From positions 186,001-250,000 of the forward strand of contig NZ_JAHBAY010000001.1 in the NCBI RefSeq assembly GCF_018499875.1: 64,000 nt of DNA, written 5' to 3'. Below, piece after piece: positions 9,737-19,441 of the stretch (positions are counted from its first letter, which is position 1; every line of letters starts with the position of its first letter). The DNA comes from Kineosporia corallincola. GTDB taxonomy: Bacteria > Actinomycetota > Actinomycetes > Actinomycetales > Kineosporiaceae. A model generated the notes under the pieces. The model searched no databases. It had not been told where the DNA came from and was given only the letters and a program-made list of their open reading frames with translations. A program made the position numbers and the translations under genes.

Positions 9737-9916
9737 TACTGTAGGCGGCGGTCGAACAGTTCGATGAGCAATGTCCTCTCCAGCTTCACGCCAAGAGGCC
9801 CGCACGTTGGACCATCCCGGACCGGCCCCTTCTCGGGGGGCGGGCTCGGCGAGCGTGAGACCCGGTTCGTGTGCAGTGCTCGAACCGCGCCGCAGTTACA
9901 GCAAGCAGGAGTAGGA
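9737..9916 (+). promoter_or_regulatory. Putative promoter and long 5' leader of the cold-shock gene
   Basis: A TACTGT -10-like hexamer at 9737-9742 would give an untranslated leader of roughly 170 bases, as is usual for cold-shock genes whose leaders act as RNA thermosensors. The leader contains a short palindrome TCGAACAGTTCGA (9752-9764). Start site and folding are inferred. Confidence 0.4.
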
Positions 9917-10123
9917 ATGGCTCAGGGAACCGTCAAGTGGTTCAACGCCGAAAAGGGTTATGGCTTCATCACCGTTGACGGTGGTGGCGCCGACGTCTTC
10001 GTGCACTGGTCGGCTATCCAGATGGACGGCTACCGTTCGCTCGACGAGGGTCAGCGGGTGGAGTTCGAGGTCGGTCAGGGCCAGAAGGGCCCGCAGGCCG
10101 AGGCCGTGCGCCCCGCTTCCTGA
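9917..10123 (+). CDS. csp: Cold-shock protein, CspA family (68 aa)
   Basis: Single cold-shock domain that binds single-stranded RNA and DNA and melts RNA structure. It has the two RNA-binding motifs KGYGFIT and VFVHWS and begins with [11 protein letters not shown]. The ATG at 9917 is preceded by AGGAGTAGGA. The length is typical of the family. It stands alone and is followed by a strong hairpin terminator. A second, longer cold-shock protein is encoded at 34215. Confidence 0.97.
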   Translation: MAQGTVKWFNAEKGYGFITVDGGGADVFVHWSAIQMDGYRSLDEGQRVEFEVGQGQKGPQAEAVRPAS

Positions 10124-10174
10124 TTCGTCTGCTGTAGGCCCCCGTCGCGGGCTTACGGCTTGACTTGTCACCGA

Positions 10175-10204
10175 GCCGTCCCCGGGTTCGATCCCGGGGG
10201 CGGC
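10175..10204 (+). terminator. Terminator of the cold-shock gene
   Basis: A 12-bp stem with one G-U pair, GCCGTCCCCGGG against CCCGGGGGCGGC, around a TTCGAT loop, followed by TTCGTGTGTTT. The loop and flanks resemble a tRNA T-arm, but the loop is one base short and no other tRNA arm is present. Confidence 0.8.
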
Positions 10205-10425
10205 TTCGTGTGTTTGCGCAGTATTTACATTGCGGATATCGCTGTGAACAATTAGCACGGCGGCGGCCCGAAAGTGGAAGCCGATAAGCACCGCCAGTTC
10301 TTGAAGGCGCATGCAGATGTGTTCGCTCTTGACTCAATCCTGACGGGTGATTGTCCGGGGCAACCAAGTCATGAGCAAGAGTTGCTCGTCTTGTCGCCAC
10401 CGTCGGGCCGAAATGCGGCGAGCGG

Positions 10426-12174
10426 TTAATTCTTCTCGGCATAAGACGCGATCGGCGCGGCCGCGAGCGGGATGTGAACGCCACGTTCACCGAGTACCAG
10501 TGAGGTGGCCTCGGCCCCGCTTTCCACCACGGCACTCACGACGGCTTCGGCCAGTGTTGCGGGAGCATGCACGATCACCTCGTCATGCTGGAAGAAGACC
10601 AATTCCGCGCGGCCGGACCCGGCCGACGGCATTGCGGCCAGCCGTCGCCGGAGACCGGCCACCAATGCATTGGCCCAGTCCGCCGCCGAGGCCTGGATGA
10701 CGAAGTTGCGGGTGAAGCGGCCCCGGGCCCGGGACCGGGCGAGCGCCTTCTCGGGCGGCACGTCCTGCCAGGAGGACTCGGGCGGAGGGCAGGTGCGGCC
10801 GAGCACCGACCGCACGATGCCGCCGTTCTCGCCGGTGCGGGCAGCCCGCTCCAGCAGATCGAGGGCCTGCGGGAAGCGCCGCCGCAGGGCGCCCATGGCG
10901 GGGCTGTTGGCCCGGGCCCCGTACATCGCGGCGAGCAGCCCGATCTTGGCCTCCTGCCGGGCCTCCGGGCGGCCCAGCGCCTGCTGTGCCAGGGCGGTGT
11001 AGAGGTCGGGGTCGGCGGTGGCCGCGATCATGCCCCGGTCGCCGGACAGCGCGGCCAGGATGCGTGGCTCCAGCTGACCGGCGTCGGCGGCCACCAGAAC
11101 CCAGCCCGGATCGGCCACCACACAGCCCCGCATCACCTTGGGGATCTGGAGCGCGCCGCCGCCCGAGGTGGCCCAGCGCCCGGTGACCACTCCGCCGGGC
11201 ACGTACTCGGCGTGGAAGCGGCCCGCGCGCACCCACTGGTCCTGCCAGGCCCAGCCGTGCGCCACGTGCAGCCGGGACAGTTCCTTGTAGCGCAGCAGCG
11301 AAGTCACGGCCGGGTGATCGACCTGCTTCAGTTCCCAGGCCCGCGTGGTCTCCAGCACGACGCCCTGGCGCCGGAAGGCCCTCAGCACGTCGGCGGGCGA
11401 GTCCGGGTTCATCGGCTGCTGATCGGTGCCGCCCAGCAACCTGGACACCTCCTCGGCCAGCGCCTGGAGCAGACGCGGCCGGCCGTGGTGCTGGGGCCGG
11501 GGGCCGAGCAGGTCGGTGAGCACCCGGTCGTGGATGCGGGTGCTCCAGGGCAGACCGGCCCGGCCCATCTCGACCGCGGCCAGGCAGGCCGCCGACTCGG
11601 CGGCCACCAGCAGCGGGAAGCCCGGCTGCCCCGGGCGGATCCCGGCGATCCGCCGGGCCTGTGAGGCGTGTGACTCGCGCAGCCCGGCCAGGCCGGCCGG
11701 GGGCTGCGGCCGGCCGGGCTCCTCGTCGTTCTGCGCCGGATCGGCGGGCGCGTCGAACAGGGAGGTCTGCCGGGAGCGACCCCGGGGCGGCTCGTGGGCG
11801 ACCGACTGCGGCGACGTGAACCGCTCACCGGCGTGGGTGCGGAGCAGGTTCTCCACGGCGGCCAGGTCGTGGCACCGCTCGACCCGCACCCCGGCCTCCA
11901 GCAGCACCGGGTACACCTCGGCCGTGCGCCACCAGACCCACCGCGGCCGGTCGTGTCGTTCCAGGTCGAGCGCCGTCGCGGCGAGATCGGCCGTCCACCG
12001 GACCGGTCCTGTCGGTGCGCCCGCCGCGTCCACCGGCTGCATCTCGAAACCCGGCCCCGAGGCGGCGATCAGAACGCGCTCGACACCGGATGCATCCCTG
12101 CTGGTCAAGCTGCTGTCACCCACGCCGCCATGGTGGCAGGCGGCACCGACAGTTCTGGTGCCGGAGGTTTGCAC
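10426..12174 (-). CDS. Family A DNA polymerase (PolA-like, short form)
   Basis: A 582-aa protein resembling the polymerase half of DNA polymerase I, of the type annotated in actinobacteria as bifunctional 3'-5' exonuclease/DNA polymerase. Seen: motif A VAADAGQLEPRILAAL with the metal-binding Asp, motif B RQEAKIGLLAAMYG (O-helix Lys and Tyr-Gly), and motif C FQHDEVIVHAP. The N-terminal 200 residues look like a degenerate exonuclease domain, and there is no 5' nuclease domain. It is not the housekeeping PolA (about 900 aa). The GTG start at 12174 is uncertain; a GTG at 12123 (VGDSSLTS) is also possible. It is divergent from groEL and its start abuts the groEL operator region. Confidence 0.88.
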   Translation of the reverse strand: MQTSGTRTVGAACHHGGVGDSSLTSRDASGVERVLIAASGPGFEMQPVDAAGAPTGPVRWTADLAATALDLERHDRPRWVWWRTAEVYPVLLEAGVRVERCHDLAAVENLLRTHAGERFTSPQSVAHEPPRGRSRQTSLFDAPADPAQNDEEPGRPQPPAGLAGLRESHASQARRIAGIRPGQPGFPLLVAAESAACLAAVEMGRAGLPWSTRIHDRVLTDLLGPRPQHHGRPRLLQALAEEVSRLLGGTDQQPMNPDSPADVLRAFRRQGVVLETTRAWELKQVDHPAVTSLLRYKELSRLHVAHGWAWQDQWVRAGRFHAEYVPGGVVTGRWATSGGGALQIPKVMRGCVVADPGWVLVAADAGQLEPRILAALSGDRGMIAATADPDLYTALAQQALGRPEARQEAKIGLLAAMYGARANSPAMGALRRRFPQALDLLERAARTGENGGIVRSVLGRTCPPPESSWQDVPPEKALARSRARGRFTRNFVIQASAADWANALVAGLRRRLAAMPSAGSGRAELVFFQHDEVIVHAPATLAEAVVSAVVESGAEATSLVLGERGVHIPLAAAPIASYAEKN

Positions 12175-12185
12175 TCACCAGGGTC

Positions 12186-13978
<1,793 letters not shown>

Positions 13979-13995
13979 GTTCCACCGCACCGCGT

Positions 13996-14025
13996 GGGGC
14001 GGCTCTCCTTCGGGAGGGCCGCCCC
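13996..14025 (+). terminator. groEL terminator
   Basis: A 13-bp stem with one G-U pair, GGGGCGGCTCTCC against GGAGGGCCGCCCC, with a stable TTCG tetraloop, followed by TTCGGTTTT. Confidence 0.92.
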
Positions 14026-14051
14026 TTCGGTTTTCTCGAGGGAGGACGTCT

Positions 14052-14624
14052 GTGGGCACCGCCGGGATCGTGCTCGCCGCCGGGGCAGGCACCCGGATGG
14101 GCCGGCCCAAGGGGCTGTGCACCGATGCGCACGGGGTGCCCTGGGTGCGGTTGGCCGTCGAGGCTCTGGTGGGCGGTGGGTGCTCGCCCGTGTTCGTGGT
14201 CACCGGGGCACAGTTCGAGGACGTCGCTCAGCTCGTTCCCGCTCCGGCGGTGCCGGTGCGTGCCGCCGACTGGGCCGAGGGGATGTCGGCCTCGCTGAGG
14301 CGTGGGCTGACCGCCGTGTCGGGTCTCGGCGATCCGTGTGATCCGCCGGATGCGGCGGTGGTCGCGCTGGTGGACATGCCCGACCTGACGGCGCCGGTGG
14401 TGCGGCGGTTGCTGGAGCACGGCACCGGGCCCGACGCACTGGCCCGCGCGGCCTACCGGGGCCGGCCTGGTCATCCGGTGCTGCTCGGGCGCGCGCACTG
14501 GCCCGGTGTACTGGCGTCCGCGCGGGGTGACGCCGGGGCCCGGCGGTATCTGCGGGGACGGGACGACGTGCTGCTGGTGGAGGCCGGGGACCTGGCCTCC
14601 GGCCTCGACCGGGACACCCCCTGA
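14052..14624 (+). CDS. MobA/MocA-like molybdenum cofactor nucleotidyltransferase
   Basis: NTP transferase-3 family, 190 aa. The signature LAAGAGTRMGRPKG binds the nucleotide and begins almost at the N-terminus, supporting the GTG start at 14052 behind GAGGGAGG. Later elements are VVALVDMPDL (metal-binding Asp) and RGRPGHPVLLGRAHW. Members transfer CMP or GMP onto molybdopterin (MocA, MobA). The RPK signature and the PGHPVLL segment favour the MocA/CoxC-like subgroup. The start of the moaE gene 110 bp downstream supports a role in molybdenum cofactor maturation. Confidence 0.88.
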   Translation: MGTAGIVLAAGAGTRMGRPKGLCTDAHGVPWVRLAVEALVGGGCSPVFVVTGAQFEDVAQLVPAPAVPVRAADWAEGMSASLRRGLTAVSGLGDPCDPPDAAVVALVDMPDLTAPVVRRLLEHGTGPDALARAAYRGRPGHPVLLGRAHWPGVLASARGDAGARRYLRGRDDVLLVEAGDLASGLDRDTP

Positions 14625-14733
14625 CCGGGTGGCGGTCCGGCCGGGCATCCGCAGATGCGGGCGGAGACTCCGGTACGGCACGCAACCGAGGCCTCGGCCG
14701 GTGCTCGCTCCCACACCTGCTTACCCTGGTCCG

Positions 14734-15201
14734 GTGCCGACCGAGATAACCCGTGACCACAGCCGGATCACCCCACCCGCCCGGCAGGTGCTGCTGGCCG
14801 AGGTGACGGATCAGCCGCTCGACCTGGCAGCCCACGCCGAGCTGGTCGAGGGCGCGTCGTCCGGGGCCGTGGTCACGTTCGCCGGGGTGGTGCGCAACCA
14901 CGACGGTGGGCGCGAGGTGACCGGACTGGAGTACGTCGGACATCCCACCGCGCAGGCGGTGCTGGAGCGGGTGGTGGCCGAGGTGACGGCCGCCGGTGAC
15001 GCCGAGGCGGTCGCCGTCTCGCACCGCATCGGCACGCTCGCGATCGGCGACACGGCCCTGGCGGTGGCGGTGGCGGGGGCTCACCGGCAGGAGGCCTTCG
15101 AGATCGCCTCGCGCCTGGTGGACGAGGTCAAGGCGCAGCTGCCGATCTGGAAACGGCAGGTGCTGGCCGACGGCACCGACGAGTGGGTCGCCTGCCCCTG
15201 A
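14734..15201 (+). CDS. moaE: Molybdopterin synthase catalytic subunit MoaE
   Basis: Converts cyclic pyranopterin monophosphate to molybdopterin using sulfur carried on the MoaD C-terminus. 155 aa; seen: GAVVTFAGVVRNHDGGREV, the conserved YVGHPTA (YEAYxxMA region), SHRIGTLAIGD and the catalytic-lysine segment VKAQLPIWKRQ. The GTG at 14734 lies six bases after TACCCT (14722-14727), consistent with a leaderless transcript. Its partner MoaD is encoded about 2 kb away on the other strand, with a glycosyltransferase gene between them. Confidence 0.96.
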   Translation: MPTEITRDHSRITPPARQVLLAEVTDQPLDLAAHAELVEGASSGAVVTFAGVVRNHDGGREVTGLEYVGHPTAQAVLERVVAEVTAAGDAEAVAVSHRIGTLAIGDTALAVAVAGAHRQEAFEIASRLVDEVKAQLPIWKRQVLADGTDEWVACP

Positions 15202-15220
15202 CCGCTTCTGCCGGAGGAGA

Positions 15221-16822
15221 TTACGAGGAGGCCGAGCCGGTGGTCACGATGCCGGCCTCCTTGCTGCTGCGCTGGTACAGCAGCACCTGGTAGGTGCCCA
15301 GGTTCTCCACCCCGGTGACCCGGAAGTGGTCGTACAGCAGGCGTTCCTTCTCGGTCTCCGGCTCCTCGGCGGACTCGCCGAGCCGGGCGTTGCTGGTGAC
15401 CACCCAGACCCGGGTGACCTTTCGCAGCGCCTTGGTGATGTCTTCGGTGGACTCCTCGACCCCGAACAGCGAGTCGGACTGCTCCCCGGTCTGCGCCAGG
15501 GCGATGTCGTCGACCCCGTCGAACGCCTGCGGATAGGCCAGCTTGACCACCCGCCGCGACGACGGCAGGAAGACCACCGCGTCGCCGGGCTGCGCGCCGT
15601 CCTCGATCGTCATGGCGACACCGCGCAGGTTCTCGGCATGCCCGCTGGCCTTGTAGCGGTAGACGCTCTGCATGTGCGCGCCGCCGAGGGCCAGCACCAG
15701 CAGCACCACCGCCAGGTATCGGGCCCGCAGCAGGGTGGCCAGCGAGGCCAGGGCCAGCGCCGTGCCGGGCACGGTGAAGAACACGTAGCGCCAGTCGTAC
15801 AGGGGGTGCACCTGGGAGATCGTCCAGAGCACCACCGGCGGGACGACGGACCAGGTCAGGCCGAGCGCCAGCGCCGGGTTGTGGGTGCCCCGGCCGAGAC
15901 CGGCGAAGGCCAGCACGACGAGCCCGAGCACGATCCAGCCGACCACGTACTGGGCCTCGAAGAAGCCGATCAGCCGGGCCAGGGCGGGCACCGGCAGCCA
16001 GGACACCTGGGCGCTCTGCTGAGAGGAGAACCACAGCAGCGGGCAGAGGGCCAGCACCGCCAGACCCGCGGACAGGTACCAGCGGCGGCGGACCCGCGGC
16101 GCCGAGGTGGCCAGCACGTAGCACAGGTGTGCGCTGATGATGGTGAGGCCGATGACGTTGAACAGGCCGAGCCCGGCCAGGCAGGCGATGTAGACCGCCC
16201 AGCGGGCGCGCAGCCAGGGCTTCCGGCAGACCCGGACCAGGGCCAGGGTGGCGGCCGTGGCCATCATCGCGACCAGCGCGTAGGGCCGGGCCTCCTGGGC
16301 GTAGCGGGAGGCCAGGGGCGCGATCACCCAGAGCAGGCCGGCGGCCAGGCCGACCCGGCCGGACCCCAGCTCGCGCCCCAGACGCACCAGCAGGACGCCG
16401 GTGATCACGGCGGCCACGACCGACAGCATGCGGATCAGGGCGAACGAGCCGGTGCTGCCGAACAGGGCGTGCGCCAGCAGGTAATAGGCGGCGTGCACCA
16501 GGTCGACGTGCCCGGTCAGATCGAGGATCTCGGTGGTGGGCCGGGCGATCACGTCACGGGTGACGGCCTCGTCCCACCAGGCACTGGCCCGGCCGACCCG
16601 CCAGCAGAACACGACGGCGCAGACCAGCGCGACCAGGGCCTCGGCGAACCAGGGCCGGGCGAGCAGGTCGTGGGTGCGGTTCTCGAGCCGGGCGAGTCGC
16701 TGTGGTCCGCCGGGACGACGCAGGACCTGGACGCCGCGGGAGCCGGGCGGGGTGGTGTCGAGCCGGGTCTCGGAAGCGGACGGGACGCGCCCGTCGGGTT
16801 CCCGGCCCGTCGTCTGCGTCAC
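15221..16822 (-). CDS. Polytopic membrane glycosyltransferase (GT39/mannosyltransferase-like)
   Basis: A 533-aa integral membrane protein with about ten hydrophobic segments between residues 55 and 390, and a soluble C-terminal domain of about 140 residues. The first extracytoplasmic loop has ASAWWDEAVTRD, the acidic motif of GT-C lipid-phosphate-sugar transferases, and a later loop has the family's YAQEARPYA. Such enzymes use polyprenyl-phosphate-linked sugars to mannosylate proteins or glycolipids. GTG at 16822 is chosen because AGGAGA precedes it by eight bases; the frame extends to 16894. Its position inside the molybdopterin set looks incidental. Confidence 0.88.
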   Translation of the reverse strand: MTQTTGREPDGRVPSASETRLDTTPPGSRGVQVLRRPGGPQRLARLENRTHDLLARPWFAEALVALVCAVVFCWRVGRASAWWDEAVTRDVIARPTTEILDLTGHVDLVHAAYYLLAHALFGSTGSFALIRMLSVVAAVITGVLLVRLGRELGSGRVGLAAGLLWVIAPLASRYAQEARPYALVAMMATAATLALVRVCRKPWLRARWAVYIACLAGLGLFNVIGLTIISAHLCYVLATSAPRVRRRWYLSAGLAVLALCPLLWFSSQQSAQVSWLPVPALARLIGFFEAQYVVGWIVLGLVVLAFAGLGRGTHNPALALGLTWSVVPPVVLWTISQVHPLYDWRYVFFTVPGTALALASLATLLRARYLAVVLLVLALGGAHMQSVYRYKASGHAENLRGVAMTIEDGAQPGDAVVFLPSSRRVVKLAYPQAFDGVDDIALAQTGEQSDSLFGVEESTEDITKALRKVTRVWVVTSNARLGESAEEPETEKERLLYDHFRVTGVENLGTYQVLLYQRSSKEAGIVTTGSASS

Positions 16823-17062
16823 CGAACGATTTCTCCTGCTCCGACGTGATGGATCGATGCGGCATCGATCAACTCTGATCACGCACGGCGACATTGCCGC
16901 GGCGGCTGCCGATGGTCGCCCACGGCGGACAGCGTCTAGGCGGGGAGACCGTTCGGGCGCTGCGACACAGCGCGCCCTTGATCAGCGTACGTCAGGTCGG
17001 GCACGAGCACCCGCCGGAACGGTCACGGGAGGGCAACGGTCGGCTGGGAACTCCCTGAAGGC

Positions 17063-17338
17063 TCAACCCCCCGCAAATGGTGGGAGAACGTCCACGACGG
17101 CGCCGATCGGGACGATCCGGGAGCGGTCGCCGGCCACCTCGTCGATGAGGAAGGACGAGGCCTCGAGAACCCGTCGCAGTGCTGGTCCATGGCGTTCGGC
17201 GAGCTCCCCGGCCAGGTGGCCGAGGGGTGTCGGGCCGGTCACCGGCACCTGCTCGGACTCGATGCCGGAGGCCGCGCGGGCTCCGGCGAAGTAACGGATG
17301 GTGATCATGCTGCTCATGGTGTGCGTGGTGTCGGTCAT
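17063..17338 (-). CDS. moaD: Molybdopterin synthase sulfur carrier MoaD
   Basis: Ubiquitin-fold sulfur carrier, 91 aa. It ends in the obligatory Gly-Gly (PPFAGG), which is adenylated and thiocarboxylated, and has the family segments ITIRYFAGARAASG and VDVLPP. It starts seven bases after the moaA stop, so moaA-moaD form an operon. An internal ATG (MITIRYF, residue 11) could be the true start. Confidence 0.93.
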   Translation of the reverse strand: MTDTTHTMSSMITIRYFAGARAASGIESEQVPVTGPTPLGHLAGELAERHGPALRRVLEASSFLIDEVAGDRSRIVPIGAVVDVLPPFAGG

Positions 17339-17345
17339 GCCTTCC

Positions 17346-18416
17346 TCAGCCTCCGATCGCGCTCATCGGGCGGTCCGGCTGCACGAACGAGGCGTCGTTG
17401 ATGCCGTGCCCGGCGGCCTTGCTCCACATCGCGCCCCGCCAGATCTCGGCCAGCCGGGTGTCGTCCGCCCCACCGCGCAGGGCCGCCCGCAGATCGGTCT
17501 CGTCCCGGGCGAACAGGCAGTTGCGGATCTGCCCGTCGGCCGTCAGCCGGGTGCGGTCGCAGTCACCGCAGAACGGCCGGGTGACCGAGGCGATGATGCC
17601 GACCCGGCCCAGCTCGCCCACCTGCCAGGTCTGCGCGGGCGAGGCGCCTCGGGCCCGGGGGTCGGTCGGGGTCAGCTCGAACTCCTCGGCCAGGGCGCGC
17701 TGGATGTCGTCGGCGGTGACCATGCCGGCCCGGTCCCAGGCTCCCTGCGCGTCGAGCGGCATCTGCTCGATGAACCGCAGCTCGTAGCCCTCGGCCAGGG
17801 CCCAGCGCACCAGCGGCACCGCCTCGTCGTCGTTCACCCCGGGCAGCAGCACCGTGTTCACCTTCACCGGTCCCAGCCCGGCGGCGGCCGCGGCGGCGAG
17901 CCCGGCCAGCACGTCGCGGTGCCGGTCCCGGCGGGTGATCTGGTGGAAGCGCTCCGGGTCGAGGGTGTCGAGCGAGACGTTGATCCGGGTGAGGCCGGCC
18001 GCGGCCAGGCCGCGGGCGCGCTTGTCCAGGCCCACGCCGTTGGTGGTGAGCGCGGTGACGGGAGCGCGGCCCGCCGTCGTCCTCAATTGGTGGGTGGCCT
18101 CGACGATGCGCTCCAGACCGCGGCGCAGCAACGGTTCGCCGCCGGTGAAGCGGACCTCGTCCACGCCCAGGTCGCGCACCGCGACGGTGATCAGCCGGAT
18201 CAGTTCGTCGTCGCTGAGCACCTGCTCGTGCGGCAACCAGTCGAGGCCCTCGGGCGGCATGCAGTACCCGCAGCGCAGCGAGCACCGGTCGGTCAGGCTC
18301 ACCCGCAGGTCGGTCGCGACCCGGCCATAGGTGTCGATGAGACGTGCATCGCCAGGGCGGTCCACGACCGGTTTCTGGCTGCGCGTTCTCGGTAGTCCGA
18401 GCATCACCGTTCCCAC
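17346..18416 (-). CDS. moaA: GTP 3',8-cyclase MoaA (radical SAM)
   Basis: First step of molybdenum cofactor synthesis: rearranges GTP to 3',8-cyclo-GTP. 356 aa; the N-terminal SAM cluster CSLRCGYC (Cys45, 49, 52), the SAM-binding FTGGEPLLR, the C-terminal second cluster region (FCGDCDRTRLTADGQIRNCLF), and the essential C-terminal Gly-Gly (AIGG) are all present. It is divergent from the 71-aa ORF, with about 190 bp between them containing a candidate PHO box. moaC is not in the window. Confidence 0.98.
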   Translation of the reverse strand: MGTVMLGLPRTRSQKPVVDRPGDARLIDTYGRVATDLRVSLTDRCSLRCGYCMPPEGLDWLPHEQVLSDDELIRLITVAVRDLGVDEVRFTGGEPLLRRGLERIVEATHQLRTTAGRAPVTALTTNGVGLDKRARGLAAAGLTRINVSLDTLDPERFHQITRRDRHRDVLAGLAAAAAAGLGPVKVNTVLLPGVNDDEAVPLVRWALAEGYELRFIEQMPLDAQGAWDRAGMVTADDIQRALAEEFELTPTDPRARGASPAQTWQVGELGRVGIIASVTRPFCGDCDRTRLTADGQIRNCLFARDETDLRAALRGGADDTRLAEIWRGAMWSKAAGHGINDASFVQPDRPMSAIGG

Positions 18417-18566
18417 CTCGACAGCGTAGACAACCGGTGGGAACGGTGGGTCTGCGGTCGACCCCGGATCTGAGCGGCGGTTCTGACCAGGTCTTCCGTT
18501 CAGGTGTCTGATTCCGTCCCGGATGCCCCTCAGGTACCGCTCTCCCTGACTAACTGCTAACCTGAA

Positions 18567-18588
18567 GGTGAACAGAAGATGAACGAAG
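18567..18588 (-). promoter_or_regulatory. Candidate PHO box (two 11-bp direct repeats)
   Basis: On the minus strand GTTCATC and GTTCACC occur exactly 11 bases apart (plus-strand GGTGAAC at 18567 and GATGAAC at 18578). This is the direct-repeat-unit spacing described for Streptomyces PhoP boxes. It lies just upstream of the 71-aa ORF, next to a TAACCT -10-like hexamer at 18558-18563, and about 150 bp upstream of moaA. Confidence 0.45.
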
Positions 18589-18603
18589 GGTGGCTAGAGA
18601 ACT

Positions 18604-18819
18604 ATGAAGCGTCTCTACGGTCTTGACTCGATCGACACCGCGTCGTCTACGGAATCGGCTTCCGCGGCGACCGGCATGTCGCTCCAGGGGCATCCGGAGT
18701 GGACCGCGGCGCCGTTGCGCCCGGTGGCCCACTGGGTGAAGCTGCCGAACGGCAAGGGTGGTCGCACGCTCAGCATGGTCTGGGAGGTCCCGAACCCCCT
18801 GCCGTCGTCCGCACGCTGA
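18604..18819 (+). CDS. 71-aa hypothetical protein
   Basis: I do not recognise it. The N-terminal 30 residues are Ser/Ala/Thr-rich; the C-terminal half is better ordered (HPEWTAAPLRPVAHWVKLP, then GRTLSMVWEVPNP), with several Trp residues and a strand-like LSMVWEV. No signal peptide, Cys or membrane segment. The ribosome site is weak. A promoter-like TAACCT, a candidate PHO box upstream and a strong terminator at 18924 support it as an independently transcribed gene. Its codon third positions are mostly G/C. Confidence 0.65.
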   Translation: MKRLYGLDSIDTASSTESASAATGMSLQGHPEWTAAPLRPVAHWVKLPNGKGGRTLSMVWEVPNPLPSSAR

Positions 18820-18923
18820 CGGTCCGGTTCGCCGAGCACGACGACGTGATCGGGCCGTGCTGAGCGCCGCATCGGTCGAGAGGTCCCGTCCCGACTGATC
18901 CGGCCTCGCCGGCCCGGTTGTCC

Positions 18924-18967
18924 GCCACCGCGGGCACTCACTCCTCGGAGTGGCTGCCCGCGGTGGC
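18924..18967 (+). terminator. Terminator after the 71-aa ORF
   Basis: A 13-bp perfect stem (GCCACCGCGGGCA with its complement at 18955-18967), a short internal mismatch and a few further pairs around the loop, followed by TGTGTTTTGCC. Confidence 0.8.
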
Positions 18968-19441
18968 TGTGTTTTGCCCACCGGCCAGTGACTCACACGA
19001 ACCGCGGGTCATCCACAGGCGTGTGTTCTGTGGATCGTCGGGGACGGGTTCCGGCGAGGGCTGTCATGGTCGTTGTGCGTCGCCGGAGCGGTGGCGTCAC
19101 GGTCGCCCCCACCCTCCCTCGAACGGTGGCTTCGAGGTGGGGGCGGTCCGTGAGTCCAGGTGCTGCAACGGATGTGGGGGAACGGTGCCCAGGATTCCCG
19201 GTGGACGGCGCGTGAGGGCCGCGCCGGTCGCCGTCCGGAACTCCCCGTGCCGGCTCGGCGCGGGCCGGCACGGGGCCAAAAGCGCAGGGCCCCCGGCGAA
19301 CTCGGAAGTTCGCCGGGGGCCCTGTCGGAAAAGGCTGCTCGGATCAGCCTTTCCGCGCTGGCGGCCGAGGGGGGCAGCCGCCGGAACCGCCGGTCCCTGG
19401 TGGGGGACGGGGACCGACGGTGGATCGGAGGTGCTGGTGGA
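18968..19441. other. Non-coding stretch with two hairpins
   Basis: No convincing gene. An inverted repeat ATCCACAG-N9-CTGTGGAT lies at 19011-19035. A perfect 16-bp stem at 19286-19301/19308-19323 (AGGGCCCCCGGCGAAC) has a T-tract on the minus-strand side and is the likely terminator of the HtrA gene. A smaller 8-bp hairpin, AAAGGCTG-N7-CAGCCTTT (19330-19352), lies closer to that gene. The minus-strand frame at 18993-19271 has no ribosome site and an Arg/Pro/Thr composition typical of random GC-rich sequence. Confidence 0.7.
19286..19323 (-). terminator. Terminator of the HtrA-like protease gene
   Basis: Perfect 16-bp stem with a 6-base loop. On the minus strand it is followed by GCGCTTTTGG. 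Confidence 0.88.

Noticed and set aside
9752..9764. LexA-type SOS box TCGAACAGTTCGA
   Set aside because: The actinobacterial SOS box needs GAAC-N4-GTTC. The arms here are too close together.
10141..10204. tRNA-like T-arm (GGGTTCGATCCC) after the cold-shock gene
   Set aside because: The loop is six bases rather than seven, no anticodon or D arm precedes it, and the extended 12-bp stem with a T-rich tail fits a terminator.
10205..10425. Small RNA or gene in the AT-richer gap between the cold-shock and polymerase genes
   Set aside because: The AT-richer stretch looks promoter-like, but I found no paired terminator or ribosome site to define a transcript.
16823..17062. A gene or riboswitch between moaD and the glycosyltransferase
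   Set aside because: About 240 bp with no open frame with a ribosome site and no conserved riboswitch pattern that I could recognise; probably promoter sequence for the glycosyltransferase.
19011..19035. Pair of ATCCACA sequences in inverted orientation as a replication origin
   Set aside because: Only two imperfect DnaA-like boxes, no dnaA/dnaN genes and no AT-rich unwinding region. More likely a chance hairpin.
18993..19271. 92-aa minus-strand open frame in the gap before HtrA
   Set aside because: No ribosome site, Arg/Pro/Thr-rich random-like composition, and it overlaps no conserved pattern.
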